Below are positions 24,314 through 32,596 of a stretch of DNA of 64,000 nt, piece after piece. The position numbers were made by a program, and so were the translations under genes. The number at the start of each line of letters is the position of its first letter. Within the stretch, counting starts at the first letter, position 1. The notes below the pieces were generated by a model that saw nothing but the letters and a program-made list of their open reading frames with translations, had not been told where the DNA came from and ran no database searches. The stretch covers positions 21,975 through 85,974 of the forward strand of contig NZ_PQIA01000020.1 of NCBI RefSeq assembly GCF_003385235.1, in the 5' to 3' direction. This DNA comes from Amycolatopsis circi (GTDB lineage Bacteria > Actinomycetota > Actinomycetes > Mycobacteriales > Pseudonocardiaceae).

Positions 24314-24928
24314 TCAGCCGGTGATGCCCGCGTTGTACGCGTGCAACCGCCACTTCCCCTCGCGGTGGCCGAGATCGACCCAGTGGCAGTTCATGATCCC
24401 GCCGAGCGAAGGCCAGACCTCGACCGGAAGGCCGAGCAGCTTCGCCGTCAACGCGAGGATGAGGCCGCCGTGCGAGGCGAGCAGGACCGATTCGCCGACG
24501 TCGGAGTTCGGCTGCATCAGGTCGTTGACCACCTCGGCGGCGCGTTCGGCGACCTCGACCCGGGACTCGCCGCCCGGCGGGGCCCACGCGGCGTCGGTGC
24601 GCCAGAGCTGGCGGTCGCCGGGATAGCCCTCGTCGACCTCGGCCCCGGTCAGGCCCTGCCATTCGCCGAGGTGCGTCTCGCGCAGCCGCTTGTCGATCTG
24701 CAGCGGCACGCCGATCGCCTCGGTGAGCACCGTCGCGGTGTCGGTGGCGCGGCGCAGATCGGACGCGATCACCAGCTCCGGCGCGAATCGCGCGAGCGCG
24801 GGCACGGCGAACCGCGCCTGGTTCCAGCCGACCGGGGTCAGCGCCGAATCGAGGTGTCCCTGCATGCGGCCGGCGGCGTTGTAGTCCGTCTCGCCGTGCC
24901 GCCAGAGCAGCAGCCGCCGCGGGCTCAC
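24314..24928 (-). CDS. gpgP: Histidine phosphatase, glucosyl-3-phosphoglycerate phosphatase-like
   Basis: A 204-residue phosphoglycerate-mutase-fold enzyme. The start is GTG at 24928, overlapping the rsfS stop by GTGA. The phosphohistidine motif is Leu-Leu-Leu-Trp-Arg-His-Gly-Glu-Thr-Asp-Tyr-Asn (His11). The second histidine is in Leu-Ala-Ser-His-Gly-Gly, and Arg-Glu-Thr-His-Leu-Gly-Glu-Trp-Gln-Gly provides further active-site residues. The Rv2419c orthologue dephosphorylates glucosyl-3-phosphoglycerate. Position between rsfS and an OctT-like gene supports the same role here. Confidence 0.82.
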   Translation of the reverse strand: MSPRRLLLWRHGETDYNAAGRMQGHLDSALTPVGWNQARFAVPALARFAPELVIASDLRRATDTATVLTEAIGVPLQIDKRLRETHLGEWQGLTGAEVDEGYPGDRQLWRTDAAWAPPGGESRVEVAERAAEVVNDLMQPNSDVGESVLLASHGGLILALTAKLLGLPVEVWPSLGGIMNCHWVDLGHREGKWRLHAYNAGITG

Positions 24929-25332
24929 GCCTCCGGACCGTCCGCGTCGCCGGTGTCGTCGGCGGGGACCGTCGCCAGCCCTTCGACCTCGATCCGCGGG
25001 CAGTCCTTCCACAGCCGCTCGAGGCCGTAGAACGAGCGCTCGTCCGCGTGCTGGACGTGGACGACGACGTCGACGTAGTCGAGCAGGACCCAGCGGCCCT
25101 CGCGCGCGCCTTCGCGCCGGACCGGCTTGTGCCCTTCGATGCGGAGCTTCTCTTCCACGTTGTCGACGATCGCGCCGACCTGCCGCTCGTTGGCCGCGGA
25201 CGCGATCACGAACGCGTCGGTGATCACGAGCTGCTCGGACACGTCCAGGACGACCACGTCGCTGGCCAGCTTGTCGGCCGCCGCGTGCGCGGCCGCCACC
25301 GCCAGGTCCCGTGCCTCGGACGTCGCTGCCAC
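24925..25332 (-). CDS. rsfS: Ribosome silencing factor RsfS
   Basis: A 135-residue protein with the RsfS core Val-Val-Val-Leu-Asp-Val-Ser-Glu-Gln-Leu-Val-Ile-Thr-Asp-Ala-Phe-Val-Ile-Ala-Ser-Ala and Trp-Val-Leu-Leu-Asp-Tyr-Val-Asp-Val-Val-Val-His-Val. It binds uL14 and blocks subunit joining when nutrients fall. A short acidic tail extends beyond the domain. It lies in an operon with nadD (44 nt upstream) and gpgP (4-nt overlap). Confidence 0.95.
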   Translation of the reverse strand: MAATSEARDLAVAAAHAAADKLASDVVVLDVSEQLVITDAFVIASAANERQVGAIVDNVEEKLRIEGHKPVRREGAREGRWVLLDYVDVVVHVQHADERSFYGLERLWKDCPRIEVEGLATVPADDTGDADGPEA

Positions 25333-25376
25333 AGTGCTCCTTCAGATTCGGGGTATGCCCGGACGAGGGTACCCGG

Positions 25377-25976
25377 TCAGGCCTCGGCGTCCTTGCGGTA
25401 GAGGTCCTTCTTGGCGATGTAGCGCACAACGCCGTCGGGCACGAGGTACCAGACCGGCTCGCCGCGCTCGACGCGTTCGCGGCATCCGGTGGACGAGATG
25501 GACATCGCGGTGACCTCGACGAGGCTCACCTTGCCGCTCGGCAGATGGTGCGAGTTGAGCCGGTAGCCCGGGCGGGTGACGCCGATGAAATGCGCGAAGG
25601 TGAACAGCTCGTCGGCCTTGTGCCAGGTCAGGATCTGCTCGAGGGCGTCGGCCCCGGTGATGAAGAACAGCTCGTCGTCCGGGTATTCCTCGTGCAGGTC
25701 GCGCAGCGTGTCGACGGTGTAGGTCTGGCCGCCGCGGTCGATGTCGACCCGGCTCACCGAGAAGACCGGGTTGGACGCGGTGGCGATCACCGTCATCAGA
25801 TAGCGGTCCTCGGCGCGCGTGACGCGGCGGCCGGACTTCTGCCACGGCTGCCCGGTCGGCACGAAGATGACCTCGTCGAGCGCGAACCGCGACTGGACCT
25901 CGCTGGCCGCGACGAGGTGGCCGTGGTGCACGGGGTCGAAGGTGCCGCCCATGACCCCGATCCGGCGTGGTGACAT
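25377..25976 (-). CDS. nadD: Nicotinate-nucleotide adenylyltransferase
   Basis: A 199-residue nucleotidyltransferase: [15 protein letters not shown] (ATP-binding), [10 protein letters not shown], and Ser-Ile-Ser-Ser-Thr near the C-terminus. It makes nicotinate adenine dinucleotide in NAD synthesis. The ATG at 25976 begins right at the conserved domain; an in-frame upstream ATG would add nine unconserved residues. It heads the operon with rsfS, gpgP, octT and degV. Confidence 0.95.
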   Translation of the reverse strand: MSPRRIGVMGGTFDPVHHGHLVAASEVQSRFALDEVIFVPTGQPWQKSGRRVTRAEDRYLMTVIATASNPVFSVSRVDIDRGGQTYTVDTLRDLHEEYPDDELFFITGADALEQILTWHKADELFTFAHFIGVTRPGYRLNSHHLPSGKVSLVEVTAMSISSTGCRERVERGEPVWYLVPDGVVRYIAKKDLYRKDAEA

Positions 25977-26042
25977 AGCCGGTGAGCCTATACGCGCGGG
26001 CACGCGAGGGCTTCCCGTCTCGACTGCGACCTAGATTACTGT

Positions 26043-26058
26043 TGTGACTTGAGTCACA
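26043..26058. promoter_or_regulatory. Perfect CRP/GlxR-type operator palindrome
   Basis: TGTGACTTGAGTCACA matches TGTGA-N6-TCACA exactly and is fully palindromic apart from its two central bases. It lies between divergent nadD and recQ, 84 nt before the recQ start. Actinobacterial CRP-family proteins recognise this consensus. Occupancy is inferred. Confidence 0.65.
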
Positions 26059-26141
26059 TAACCCTGCGTTTCCGGCCGGAAACTGTCTGTTCCGGGTCGG
26101 TCGGCTCCGGGATTGTCGGGGGCATGGGGTAGACCGGGGAC

Positions 26142-28259
26142 GTGGACACCACCGATACCACCCCAGACCTCCGGACCCGCGCGGAAGCCCTGCTCCGCGC
26201 GCTCGCCGGAGACAACGCAGCCCTCCGAGAGGACCAGTGGACCGCCATCGAGGCACTGGTCGCGCACCACCGGCGCGCGCTCGTCGTGCAACGCACCGGC
26301 TGGGGAAAGTCGGCCGTGTACTTCCTGGCGACCGCGCTGCTGCGGGAACGGGGAGCGGGGCCGACGGTCATCGTGTCGCCGCTGCTCGCCCTGATGCGCA
26401 ACCAGATCTCCGCCGCCGCCCGGGCGGGGATCCACGCGGCCACCATCAACTCGGCGAACGCGCAGGAGTGGGACCAGGTCCAGGCGTCGGTGGCCGCGGG
26501 CGAGGTGGACGTGCTGCTGGTCAGTCCGGAACGGCTCAACAACCCGGACTTCCGCGACAGCGTGCTGCCGAAGCTGACCGCCAGCGCCGGCCTGCTGGTG
26601 GTGGACGAGGCGCACTGCATTTCCGACTGGGGCCACGACTTCCGGCCGGACTACCGGCGGCTGCGCACGCTGCTGGGCGACCTGCCCGACGGCGTGCCGG
26701 TGCTGGCCACCACCGCGACCGCGAACGACCGGGTGGCCACGGACGTCGCGGAGCAGCTCGGCATCGGCGGCGAGACGGACACGCTCGTCCTGCGCGGTCC
26801 GCTCGACCGGGAAAGCCTGCGGCTGGCCGTGGCCGAACTGCCCAGCGACGAGGCCCGGCTGGCCTGGCTGGCCGAGCACCTGGCGGAGCTGCCGGGGTCG
26901 GGCATCATCTACACGCTCACCGTCGCCGCCGCGCACGACGTCGCCGCGCTGCTGTCCGACCGCGGTTATCCGGTGGCCGCCTACACCGGGAAGACCGATC
27001 CGGCCGACCGCCAGGCCGCGGAGGACGACCTGCTGGAGAACCGGGTCAAGGCGCTGGTCGCGACGTCGGCGCTCGGGATGGGGTTCGACAAGCCGGACCT
27101 CGGGTTCGTGGTGCACCTGGGCGCGCCGTCGTCGCCGATCGCCTACTACCAGCAGGTCGGCCGCGCCGGTCGTGGCGTCGAGCGGGCCGAGGTGGTGCTG
27201 CTGCCCGGACGGGAGGACAAGGCGATCTGGGCGTACTTCGGGTCGCTGGCGTTCCCGGACGAGCTGCGCGTCACGCAGGTGCTCAACGCGCTCGCCTACT
27301 CCGACCGTCCACTTTCGACAGCCGCGCTGGAACCGTCGGTCGAGCTTTCCCGGTCGCGGCTGGAGATGGTGCTGAAAGTGCTCGATGTGGACGGTGCGGT
27401 GCGCCGGGTGCGCGGCGGCTGGGAAAGCACCGGGCAGCCGTGGGAGTACGACCGGGAACGGTACGAACGCGTCGGCGTCGCGCGGGTGGCCGAGCAGGAG
27501 GCGATGCTCGGGTACATCCGCACTGCCGGGTGCCGGATGGAGTATCTGCGGCGGCAGCTCGACGATCCGGAGGCAGTGCCGTGCGGCCGGTGCGACAACT
27601 GCACCGGGGAGCACTGGAGCACCGCGGTGTCCGAGGAAGTCGCGGGTGCGACGCGGGAACGGCTGGACCGGCCCGGGGTCTCGGTGGCTCCGCGCAAACA
27701 GTGGCCGAGCGGGATGAAGGGGCTCGACGTGCCGCTGTCGGGCCGGATCGCCGCCGGTGAACAGGCCGAGCCGGGACAGGTGCTGGGGCGGCTCACGGAC
27801 GTGGGCTGGGGCGGCCGGCTGCGCGAGTTGCTCGGCCCGGGCGCGACGGACGCCGAGGTCCCCGACTCGGTTTTCGACGCGTGCGTGAAGGTGCTCGCGG
27901 GGTGGCAGTGGGCGCAACGTCCGGTGGCGGTGGTGGCGATCCCGTCGGCGACGCGGCCGCAACTGGTGGACAGCCTCGCGCTGCGGCTGGCGGCGATCGG
28001 GCGGCTGGACTACCTGGGAGAGTTGTCGTCGGCCGGACCGCCGCCGCGGCAAGCGAACAGCGCGCAGCGGCTGGCCGATCTGTGGCGGAGGCTGAGTCTG
28101 CCCGACGACGTGGCGGCGAGTGTCGCGCAGACGAGCGGACCGGTGCTGCTGGTGGACGACCTGATCGACACCGGCTGGACGATGACGCTGGGAGCGCGAC
28201 TGCTGCGCCGGGCCGGGGCGGAGGGGGTGTTGCCGTTCGCGTTGGCGAGCACTGCTTGA
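26142..28259 (+). CDS. RecQ-type DNA helicase with C-terminal phosphoribosyltransferase-like domain
   Basis: A 705-residue protein with GTG start. The N-terminal helicase core shows Arg-Thr-Gly-Trp-Gly-Lys-Ser (Walker A, 51-57), Val-Asp-Glu-Ala-His (154-158), Ala-Thr-Thr-Ala-Thr-Ala-Asn and Gln-Gln-Val-Gly-Arg-Ala-Gly-Arg-Gly. The RecQ zinc region has Cys-Arg-Met-Glu-Tyr and Cys-Gly-Arg-Cys-Asp-Asn-Cys. Instead of an HRDC domain, the C-terminus ends in a phosphoribosyltransferase-like PRPP loop, Val-Leu-Leu-Val-Asp-Asp-Leu-Ile-Asp-Thr-Gly-Trp-Thr (from about 668). It unwinds DNA with ATP. The tail's role is unknown. A CRP-like site lies upstream. Confidence 0.88.
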   Translation: MDTTDTTPDLRTRAEALLRALAGDNAALREDQWTAIEALVAHHRRALVVQRTGWGKSAVYFLATALLRERGAGPTVIVSPLLALMRNQISAAARAGIHAATINSANAQEWDQVQASVAAGEVDVLLVSPERLNNPDFRDSVLPKLTASAGLLVVDEAHCISDWGHDFRPDYRRLRTLLGDLPDGVPVLATTATANDRVATDVAEQLGIGGETDTLVLRGPLDRESLRLAVAELPSDEARLAWLAEHLAELPGSGIIYTLTVAAAHDVAALLSDRGYPVAAYTGKTDPADRQAAEDDLLENRVKALVATSALGMGFDKPDLGFVVHLGAPSSPIAYYQQVGRAGRGVERAEVVLLPGREDKAIWAYFGSLAFPDELRVTQVLNALAYSDRPLSTAALEPSVELSRSRLEMVLKVLDVDGAVRRVRGGWESTGQPWEYDRERYERVGVARVAEQEAMLGYIRTAGCRMEYLRRQLDDPEAVPCGRCDNCTGEHWSTAVSEEVAGATRERLDRPGVSVAPRKQWPSGMKGLDVPLSGRIAAGEQAEPGQVLGRLTDVGWGGRLRELLGPGATDAEVPDSVFDACVKVLAGWQWAQRPVAVVAIPSATRPQLVDSLALRLAAIGRLDYLGELSSAGPPPRQANSAQRLADLWRRLSLPDDVAASVAQTSGPVLLVDDLIDTGWTMTLGARLLRRAGAEGVLPFALASTA

Positions 28260-28787
28260 GGTGCGGTGGGATCTTGGTGGCTGGGCGGGATCGGCTTGAG
28301 GTCGGCAGGGCCTGGGTGGCCCGGGCGGGGCAGGGACAAGCATCCGCCTAGCAGCCCGACGGCCAGGCTCAGCCGGAGCAGCGGGCGCGTTTGCGCCGCC
28401 GCGCTGTCTCCGCACGGCGAGTGCTCGCCGTGCTGCCTCATCTCCTGCGGTAGCCCCGCACCAGCAACCATTCGCGCCGTCACCTCCCCGCATGGCAATC
28501 GTCGGCGTGCCAGCCCCGCCTCGCCGCGCGGCGGCAGGCCACGCCGCCACCCGCACCTCCCTGCACGCCAACCGTTCCCGTCCGCCCACGCCGACCCGCG
28601 CGGCAACCGTCCGAGCCGACGCCTGCGCCGCTGCATGATCCCCCTTCGGCAACAGCGTTCCCGCGTCACAGACCGCAGTGGGACATGCACCAACTGCCAT
28701 CCTTAGCCGAGATCTACCGATTTCCGGGCATTTCTGGCAAAGTCCCGTTCCACTCGTGCGGACGTGTGGACGTGTGGAGGTTGCCCG
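28260..28787. other. 528-bp region without a supported gene
   Basis: Open frames on both strands translate to low-complexity Arg/Pro/Ala sequence. A 22-bp palindrome is present at 28412-28433 (GCACGGCGAG, 2-nt centre, and its complement), a possible terminator for recQ though 150 nt downstream and without a T-run. TGGAGG just before 28788 is the transporter's ribosome binding site. Confidence 0.5.
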
Positions 28788-30077
28788 ATGGCCGGTCCTA
28801 CGACCGAAGGCGTCGCCCGGCATCGGTTGCCGGTGCGGAAGTTGTTCGCTGCCAGTGCGGGCAACGCGCTCGAGTGGTTCGACTGGACGATCTACGCGAC
28901 CTTCAGCATCTACTTCGCCGGCGCGTTCTTCCCGCCTGGCAACGAAACGCTCGCGTTGATCAACACGTTCGCCACGTACGCGCTCGCGTTCTTCTTCCGG
29001 CCGCTCGGCGGCGTGCTGCTCGGGCGGTTCGCCGACGTGCACGGGCGCAAGCCCGCCATGCTGCTCACCATTTCGCTGATGGCGGGCGGGTCGGTCGCGA
29101 TCGGCGTGCTTCCGACGTTCGCGCAGGTCGGGTGGCTGGCCCCGATTCTGCTGCTGCTCGCGCGGATCGCGCAGGGGCTTTCGCTCGGCGGGGAAGTGTC
29201 GAACGCTTCCGCGTACCTCGGCGAGGTCGCGCCCAAGGAGCGGCGCGGTCGGTATTCCTCGTTCTTCTACATCTCCACCGGGTCCGCGGTGCTCATCGCG
29301 ACGGTGCTCGGGTTCGTGCTCGCCCGCACGATGGACAAGGCGCACCTCGCCTCGTTCGGCTGGCGGATTCCGTTCCTGCTCGGCGGGGTGCTCGGGCTGG
29401 TCGGGCTGTGGTTGCGGCGCAGTCTCGAAGAAACCGAGCTGTACCACGAGAAAAAGGACACCGCGCGGCGCGTCCAGCGGCCGCTGCTCACCACCGTCAC
29501 CCAGCATCCGCGGGCGGTCGGGCAGCTCATCGGGTTCTCGATGCTCTCGACGCTCTGCTACTACACCTTCTTCAGCGCCCTCACGTCCTTCGCGGTCAAG
29601 GGGCGCGGCGCGAACGACGTCGACACCTTCCTCGCGCTTTCCATCGCGACCGCCCTCTTCGTCGTCCTCCAGTATCCGATGGGGGCGCTCGCCGACCGGC
29701 GCGGGCGGCGGCCTCAGCTTCTGGTCTGGTCCGGGGCCACCGCGCTGGTGATCGTGCCGCTTTCCTACCTGGTGCGGCCCGGGTTCGGGAATCTGCTCAT
29801 CGTGTTCTGCGTCGGCCTCGCGCTCTACACCGCGATGACCTCGCTGGCACCGGCGATCATGAGCGAACTCTTCCCCACCGAACTCCGCGGGCTCGGCATC
29901 GGCGCTTGGTACAACCTGACCGTCGCCGTGTTCGGCGGGACCGCGCCGCTCGTGCTCAGCGCGCTGTCCGCGGCGGGCGCTGCCACTGCCTTCTTCTGGT
30001 ACGTCGCCGTCGCGGCGGCGATCGCGTTCTTCGTGATCCTCCGGATGCCCGAAACGAAGGGCAGCGAACTGCGGTAA
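28788..30077 (+). CDS. MHS-family MFS transporter (organic acid/osmolyte:H+ symporter type)
   Basis: A 429-residue, 12-helix major facilitator. The N-terminal Ala-Gly-Asn-Ala-Leu-Glu-Trp-Phe-Asp-Trp-Thr-Ile-Tyr and the loop Gly-Arg-Phe-Ala-Asp-Val-His-Gly-Arg-Lys are diagnostic of the metabolite:H+ symporter subfamily (ketoglutarate, citrate, proline/betaine and shikimate carriers). The second-half repeat motif Gly-Ala-Leu-Ala-Asp-Arg-Arg-Gly-Arg-Arg is intact. The start at 28788 is chosen for TGGAGG 7 nt upstream. It ends 58 nt before argS. The substrate could be an organic acid fed to the CoA operon nearby, but this is speculation. Confidence 0.87.
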   Translation: MAGPTTEGVARHRLPVRKLFAASAGNALEWFDWTIYATFSIYFAGAFFPPGNETLALINTFATYALAFFFRPLGGVLLGRFADVHGRKPAMLLTISLMAGGSVAIGVLPTFAQVGWLAPILLLLARIAQGLSLGGEVSNASAYLGEVAPKERRGRYSSFFYISTGSAVLIATVLGFVLARTMDKAHLASFGWRIPFLLGGVLGLVGLWLRRSLEETELYHEKKDTARRVQRPLLTTVTQHPRAVGQLIGFSMLSTLCYYTFFSALTSFAVKGRGANDVDTFLALSIATALFVVLQYPMGALADRRGRRPQLLVWSGATALVIVPLSYLVRPGFGNLLIVFCVGLALYTAMTSLAPAIMSELFPTELRGLGIGAWYNLTVAVFGGTAPLVLSALSAAGAATAFFWYVAVAAAIAFFVILRMPETKGSELR

Positions 30078-30134
30078 ACCCGCTCGCGCGCGGTCGGTAG
30101 GCTTCACCGATCGACTACGCGAAGGAGGGACACC

Positions 30135-31853
30135 GTGCGCAAGCCCGAGGTTAGTGAGGAACTGGCCCGACGCGTGGTGGCCTCGCTCCGCCGCGCGTTC
30201 GACGTCGACCTCGACCCGTCCGCGGCGCTCATCGCGGTGTCCACTCGCGACGGTGTCGACTACCAGTGCAACCTGGCGATGAGCCTCGGCAAACGGCTCG
30301 GCAAACCGCCGCGCGAGGTCGCGGCCGGGATCGTCGAGAACCTGGAGCTGGACGGCGTCGCCGACCGGCCCGAGATCGCCGGGCCCGGATTCCTGAACTT
30401 CGTGCTGCGCCGCGAATGGCTCGAGCAGCGCGTGGCCGAGCAAGCGAAAGACGACCGGCTCGGGGTCGCCGAGACTGAGCAGCCGCGCCGGGTCGCGCTC
30501 GACTACAGCAGTCCCAACGTCGCCAAGGAAATGCACGTCGGGCACGTGCGCTCCACGGTGATCGGCGACGCGATCAGCAGGCTGCTGCGCTTCGTCGGGC
30601 ACGAGGTGCTGCCGCACAACCACCTGGGCGACTGGGGCACTCCGTTCGGCATGCTCATCGAGCACCACCTGGACGAACCGTCGGGCGACCGCAGCGACCT
30701 CAACGCGTTCTACCAGGCCGCGCGCCGGAAGTTCGACGCCGACGAGGCCTTCGCGACCCGCTCCCGCGAGCGCGTCGTGAAGCTCCAGAGCGGCGACGCG
30801 GACACGCTCGCCTTCTGGCAGGAACTCGTCGACGAGTCGACACGGCACTTCAACGCGGCCTACCGCCAGCTCGGCATCACGCTCACCGACGACGACATCT
30901 ACGGCGAAAGCTTCTACAACCCGTACCTGGGCGAGGTCGTCGACGAACTCGAAGCCGACGGGCTCACCGAGATCAGCGACGGCGCGGTCTGCGTGTTCCC
31001 CGAAGGCTTCGCCAACCGCGAAGGCGACCGGCTCCCGCTGATCGTCCGCAAGCGCGACGGCGGCTACGGCTACGCGGCCACCGACCTCGCCACGATCCGG
31101 TACTGGACCGCCGAACGCGGCGCGACCGACCTGCTGTACGTCGTCGGCGCCCCGCAGGCACAGCATTTCGCGATGATCTTCGCGGTGGCCCGCGCGGCCG
31201 GATGGCTCGACGGCGTGCACGCCGAGCACATCGGGTTCGGCTCGATCCTCGGCGCGGACGGCAAGGTGATGCGCACTCGCGCCGGCGAGACGATCAAGCT
31301 CTCCAGCCTGCTCGACGAAGCGGTGGCGCAAGCCGCGGAAATCGTTGCCGAGCGCAGTGAACTCGGCAAGGAAGAGCAGCAGGAAGTCGCGCGCGCGGTC
31401 GGGATCGGCGCGGTGAAGTACGCCGACCTCTCCAGCGACCGCGAACGCGACTACGTGTTCGACTGGGACCGCATGCTCGCCAAGGACGGCAACACGTCCG
31501 TCTACCTGCAGTACGCGCACGCGCGGATCGAGTCGATCCTCGCGAAGGCAGGCGAAACCGTCGAAGACGCGCCAATCCTGCTTGAAGAACCAGCAGAACG
31601 TGCGCTCGCGCTTACGCTGCTTCGGTTCAGCGAAGCGATCAGCGCGGCGACGTCCGCGTACGCGCCGCACAAGCTCTGTACGTACCTGTACGAAACCGCG
31701 GTCACGTTCTCGCGCTTCTACGAACAGTGCCCGGTGCTGACCGCCGAAACACCGGAGCTGCGCGCTTCGCGGGTACAGCTGGCCACGCTCACGTCGCGCA
31801 CGCTGGTCCAGGGTCTGGCGCTGCTCGGCATCGAAGCCCCGCGTCGCCTCTGA
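30135..31853 (+). CDS. argS: Arginyl-tRNA synthetase, Escherichia-type
   Basis: A 572-residue class I synthetase with GTG start after GAAGGAGGG. It shows Ser-Pro-Asn-Val-Ala-Lys-Glu-Met-His-Val-Gly-His-Val-Arg-Ser-Thr (HIGH region), Leu-Gly-Asp-Trp-Gly-Thr-Pro-Phe-Gly-Met-Leu, Lys-Tyr-Ala-Asp-Leu-Ser and the DALR anticodon-binding C-terminus. These blocks track the E. coli enzyme, whereas the usual mycobacterial/actinobacterial ArgRS has Ser-Ala-Asn-Pro-Thr-Gly-Pro before its HIGH motif. It is therefore probably either a second, acquired copy or a lineage replacement. It charges tRNA-Arg. Confidence 0.93.
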   Translation: MRKPEVSEELARRVVASLRRAFDVDLDPSAALIAVSTRDGVDYQCNLAMSLGKRLGKPPREVAAGIVENLELDGVADRPEIAGPGFLNFVLRREWLEQRVAEQAKDDRLGVAETEQPRRVALDYSSPNVAKEMHVGHVRSTVIGDAISRLLRFVGHEVLPHNHLGDWGTPFGMLIEHHLDEPSGDRSDLNAFYQAARRKFDADEAFATRSRERVVKLQSGDADTLAFWQELVDESTRHFNAAYRQLGITLTDDDIYGESFYNPYLGEVVDELEADGLTEISDGAVCVFPEGFANREGDRLPLIVRKRDGGYGYAATDLATIRYWTAERGATDLLYVVGAPQAQHFAMIFAVARAAGWLDGVHAEHIGFGSILGADGKVMRTRAGETIKLSSLLDEAVAQAAEIVAERSELGKEEQQEVARAVGIGAVKYADLSSDRERDYVFDWDRMLAKDGNTSVYLQYAHARIESILAKAGETVEDAPILLEEPAERALALTLLRFSEAISAATSAYAPHKLCTYLYETAVTFSRFYEQCPVLTAETPELRASRVQLATLTSRTLVQGLALLGIEAPRRL

Positions 31854-31854
31854 A

Positions 31855-32481
31855 TCACCGTCCGAGCTGTCCGATGTGGACGAGCGCCATCAACGTGTCG
31901 GCGACCTCGTCCACCGCTTTCCCCCGCGCGGCGGACGGCAGTTCACCGCACCACGTCGGCGCCTGGCTCATCGCGGCGTGCATGCACTGCAGCACGGTGT
32001 CGACGCTGGTGACGGTGAACTCGCCGCTCGCCAAGCCTTCTTCGATCAGTGCGCGGAAAAGCGCGTCGTGGCGCAGGCGGAGTTCCTTGATGCGTTCACG
32101 TTGCGCGCTCGGCCATTCGCGCGGCATCAGGAACAGCCGCAGCGCCGCCGGATAGTCGTTGACCGCGATCGTGACGTGCTCGTGGATCAGCGCGCGCAGC
32201 CGGACTTCGGGGGTGCCTTCGGTGCGGTCGAGCAGGTGCTCCAGCCGGGCCGTCCACTCGTCGCCGAGCGTTTCGATCGCTGCCGTGCCTAGCTCGTCCT
32301 TGCTGGAGAAGTAGTAGTACAGCGAGCCCTTCGTGACGTCGAGGCGTTCGGCGACGTGCTCCAGGCTCACCGCGTCGTAGCCGCGCTCGCCGAACAGCTC
32401 GGCCGCCGCCGTCAGGATCTCCTGGATCCGCTTGCCCCGTTTGCGCCGCACGCGCTCGGACGGCGGTTTCACCGCGCCCAT
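31855..32481 (-). CDS. TetR-family repressor of the alicyclic-CoA operon
   Basis: A 208-residue regulator. The ATG at 32481 is preceded by GGGAGGAG. The N-terminal helix-turn-helix is Ile-Leu-Thr-Ala-Ala-Ala-Glu-Leu-Phe-Gly-Glu-Arg-Gly-Tyr-Asp, then Val-Thr-Lys-Gly-Ser-Leu-Tyr-Tyr-Tyr-Phe-Ser-Ser-Lys. The C-terminal ligand domain matches the KstR2/FadR-like group that binds acyl-CoAs, which fits its position divergent from the badI-aliB-badH-aliA-like genes. The palindrome at 32542-32557 is the likely operator. Confidence 0.88.
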   Translation of the reverse strand: MGAVKPPSERVRRKRGKRIQEILTAAAELFGERGYDAVSLEHVAERLDVTKGSLYYYFSSKDELGTAAIETLGDEWTARLEHLLDRTEGTPEVRLRALIHEHVTIAVNDYPAALRLFLMPREWPSAQRERIKELRLRHDALFRALIEEGLASGEFTVTSVDTVLQCMHAAMSQAPTWCGELPSAARGKAVDEVADTLMALVHIGQLGR

Positions 32482-32541
32482 CCTGCTCCTCCCGGTTCTC
32501 CGCTGTCCCGAAAGCCTACCGGTTGACCTTGAGTTCAACTC

Positions 32542-32557
32542 TTGACTCTACAGTCAA
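32542..32557. promoter_or_regulatory. Probable TetR operator and promoter
   Basis: TTGACT-CTAC-AGTCAA is a perfect inverted repeat in the divergent spacer. Its left arm also resembles a -35 TTGAC(A) box, so binding would block transcription of the CoA operon. Confidence 0.6.
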
Positions 32558-32596
32558 ATTTTGTCACGGTGGTCAGACGACAGATGGGAGCGGACG

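Noticed and set aside
26031..31670. A minus-strand frame of about 1,880 codons spanning the recQ-MFS-argS region
   Set aside because: It is antisense to well-supported genes, with Arg/Gly/Asp/Pro low-complexity translation and no domains, as expected from high-GC codon bias.
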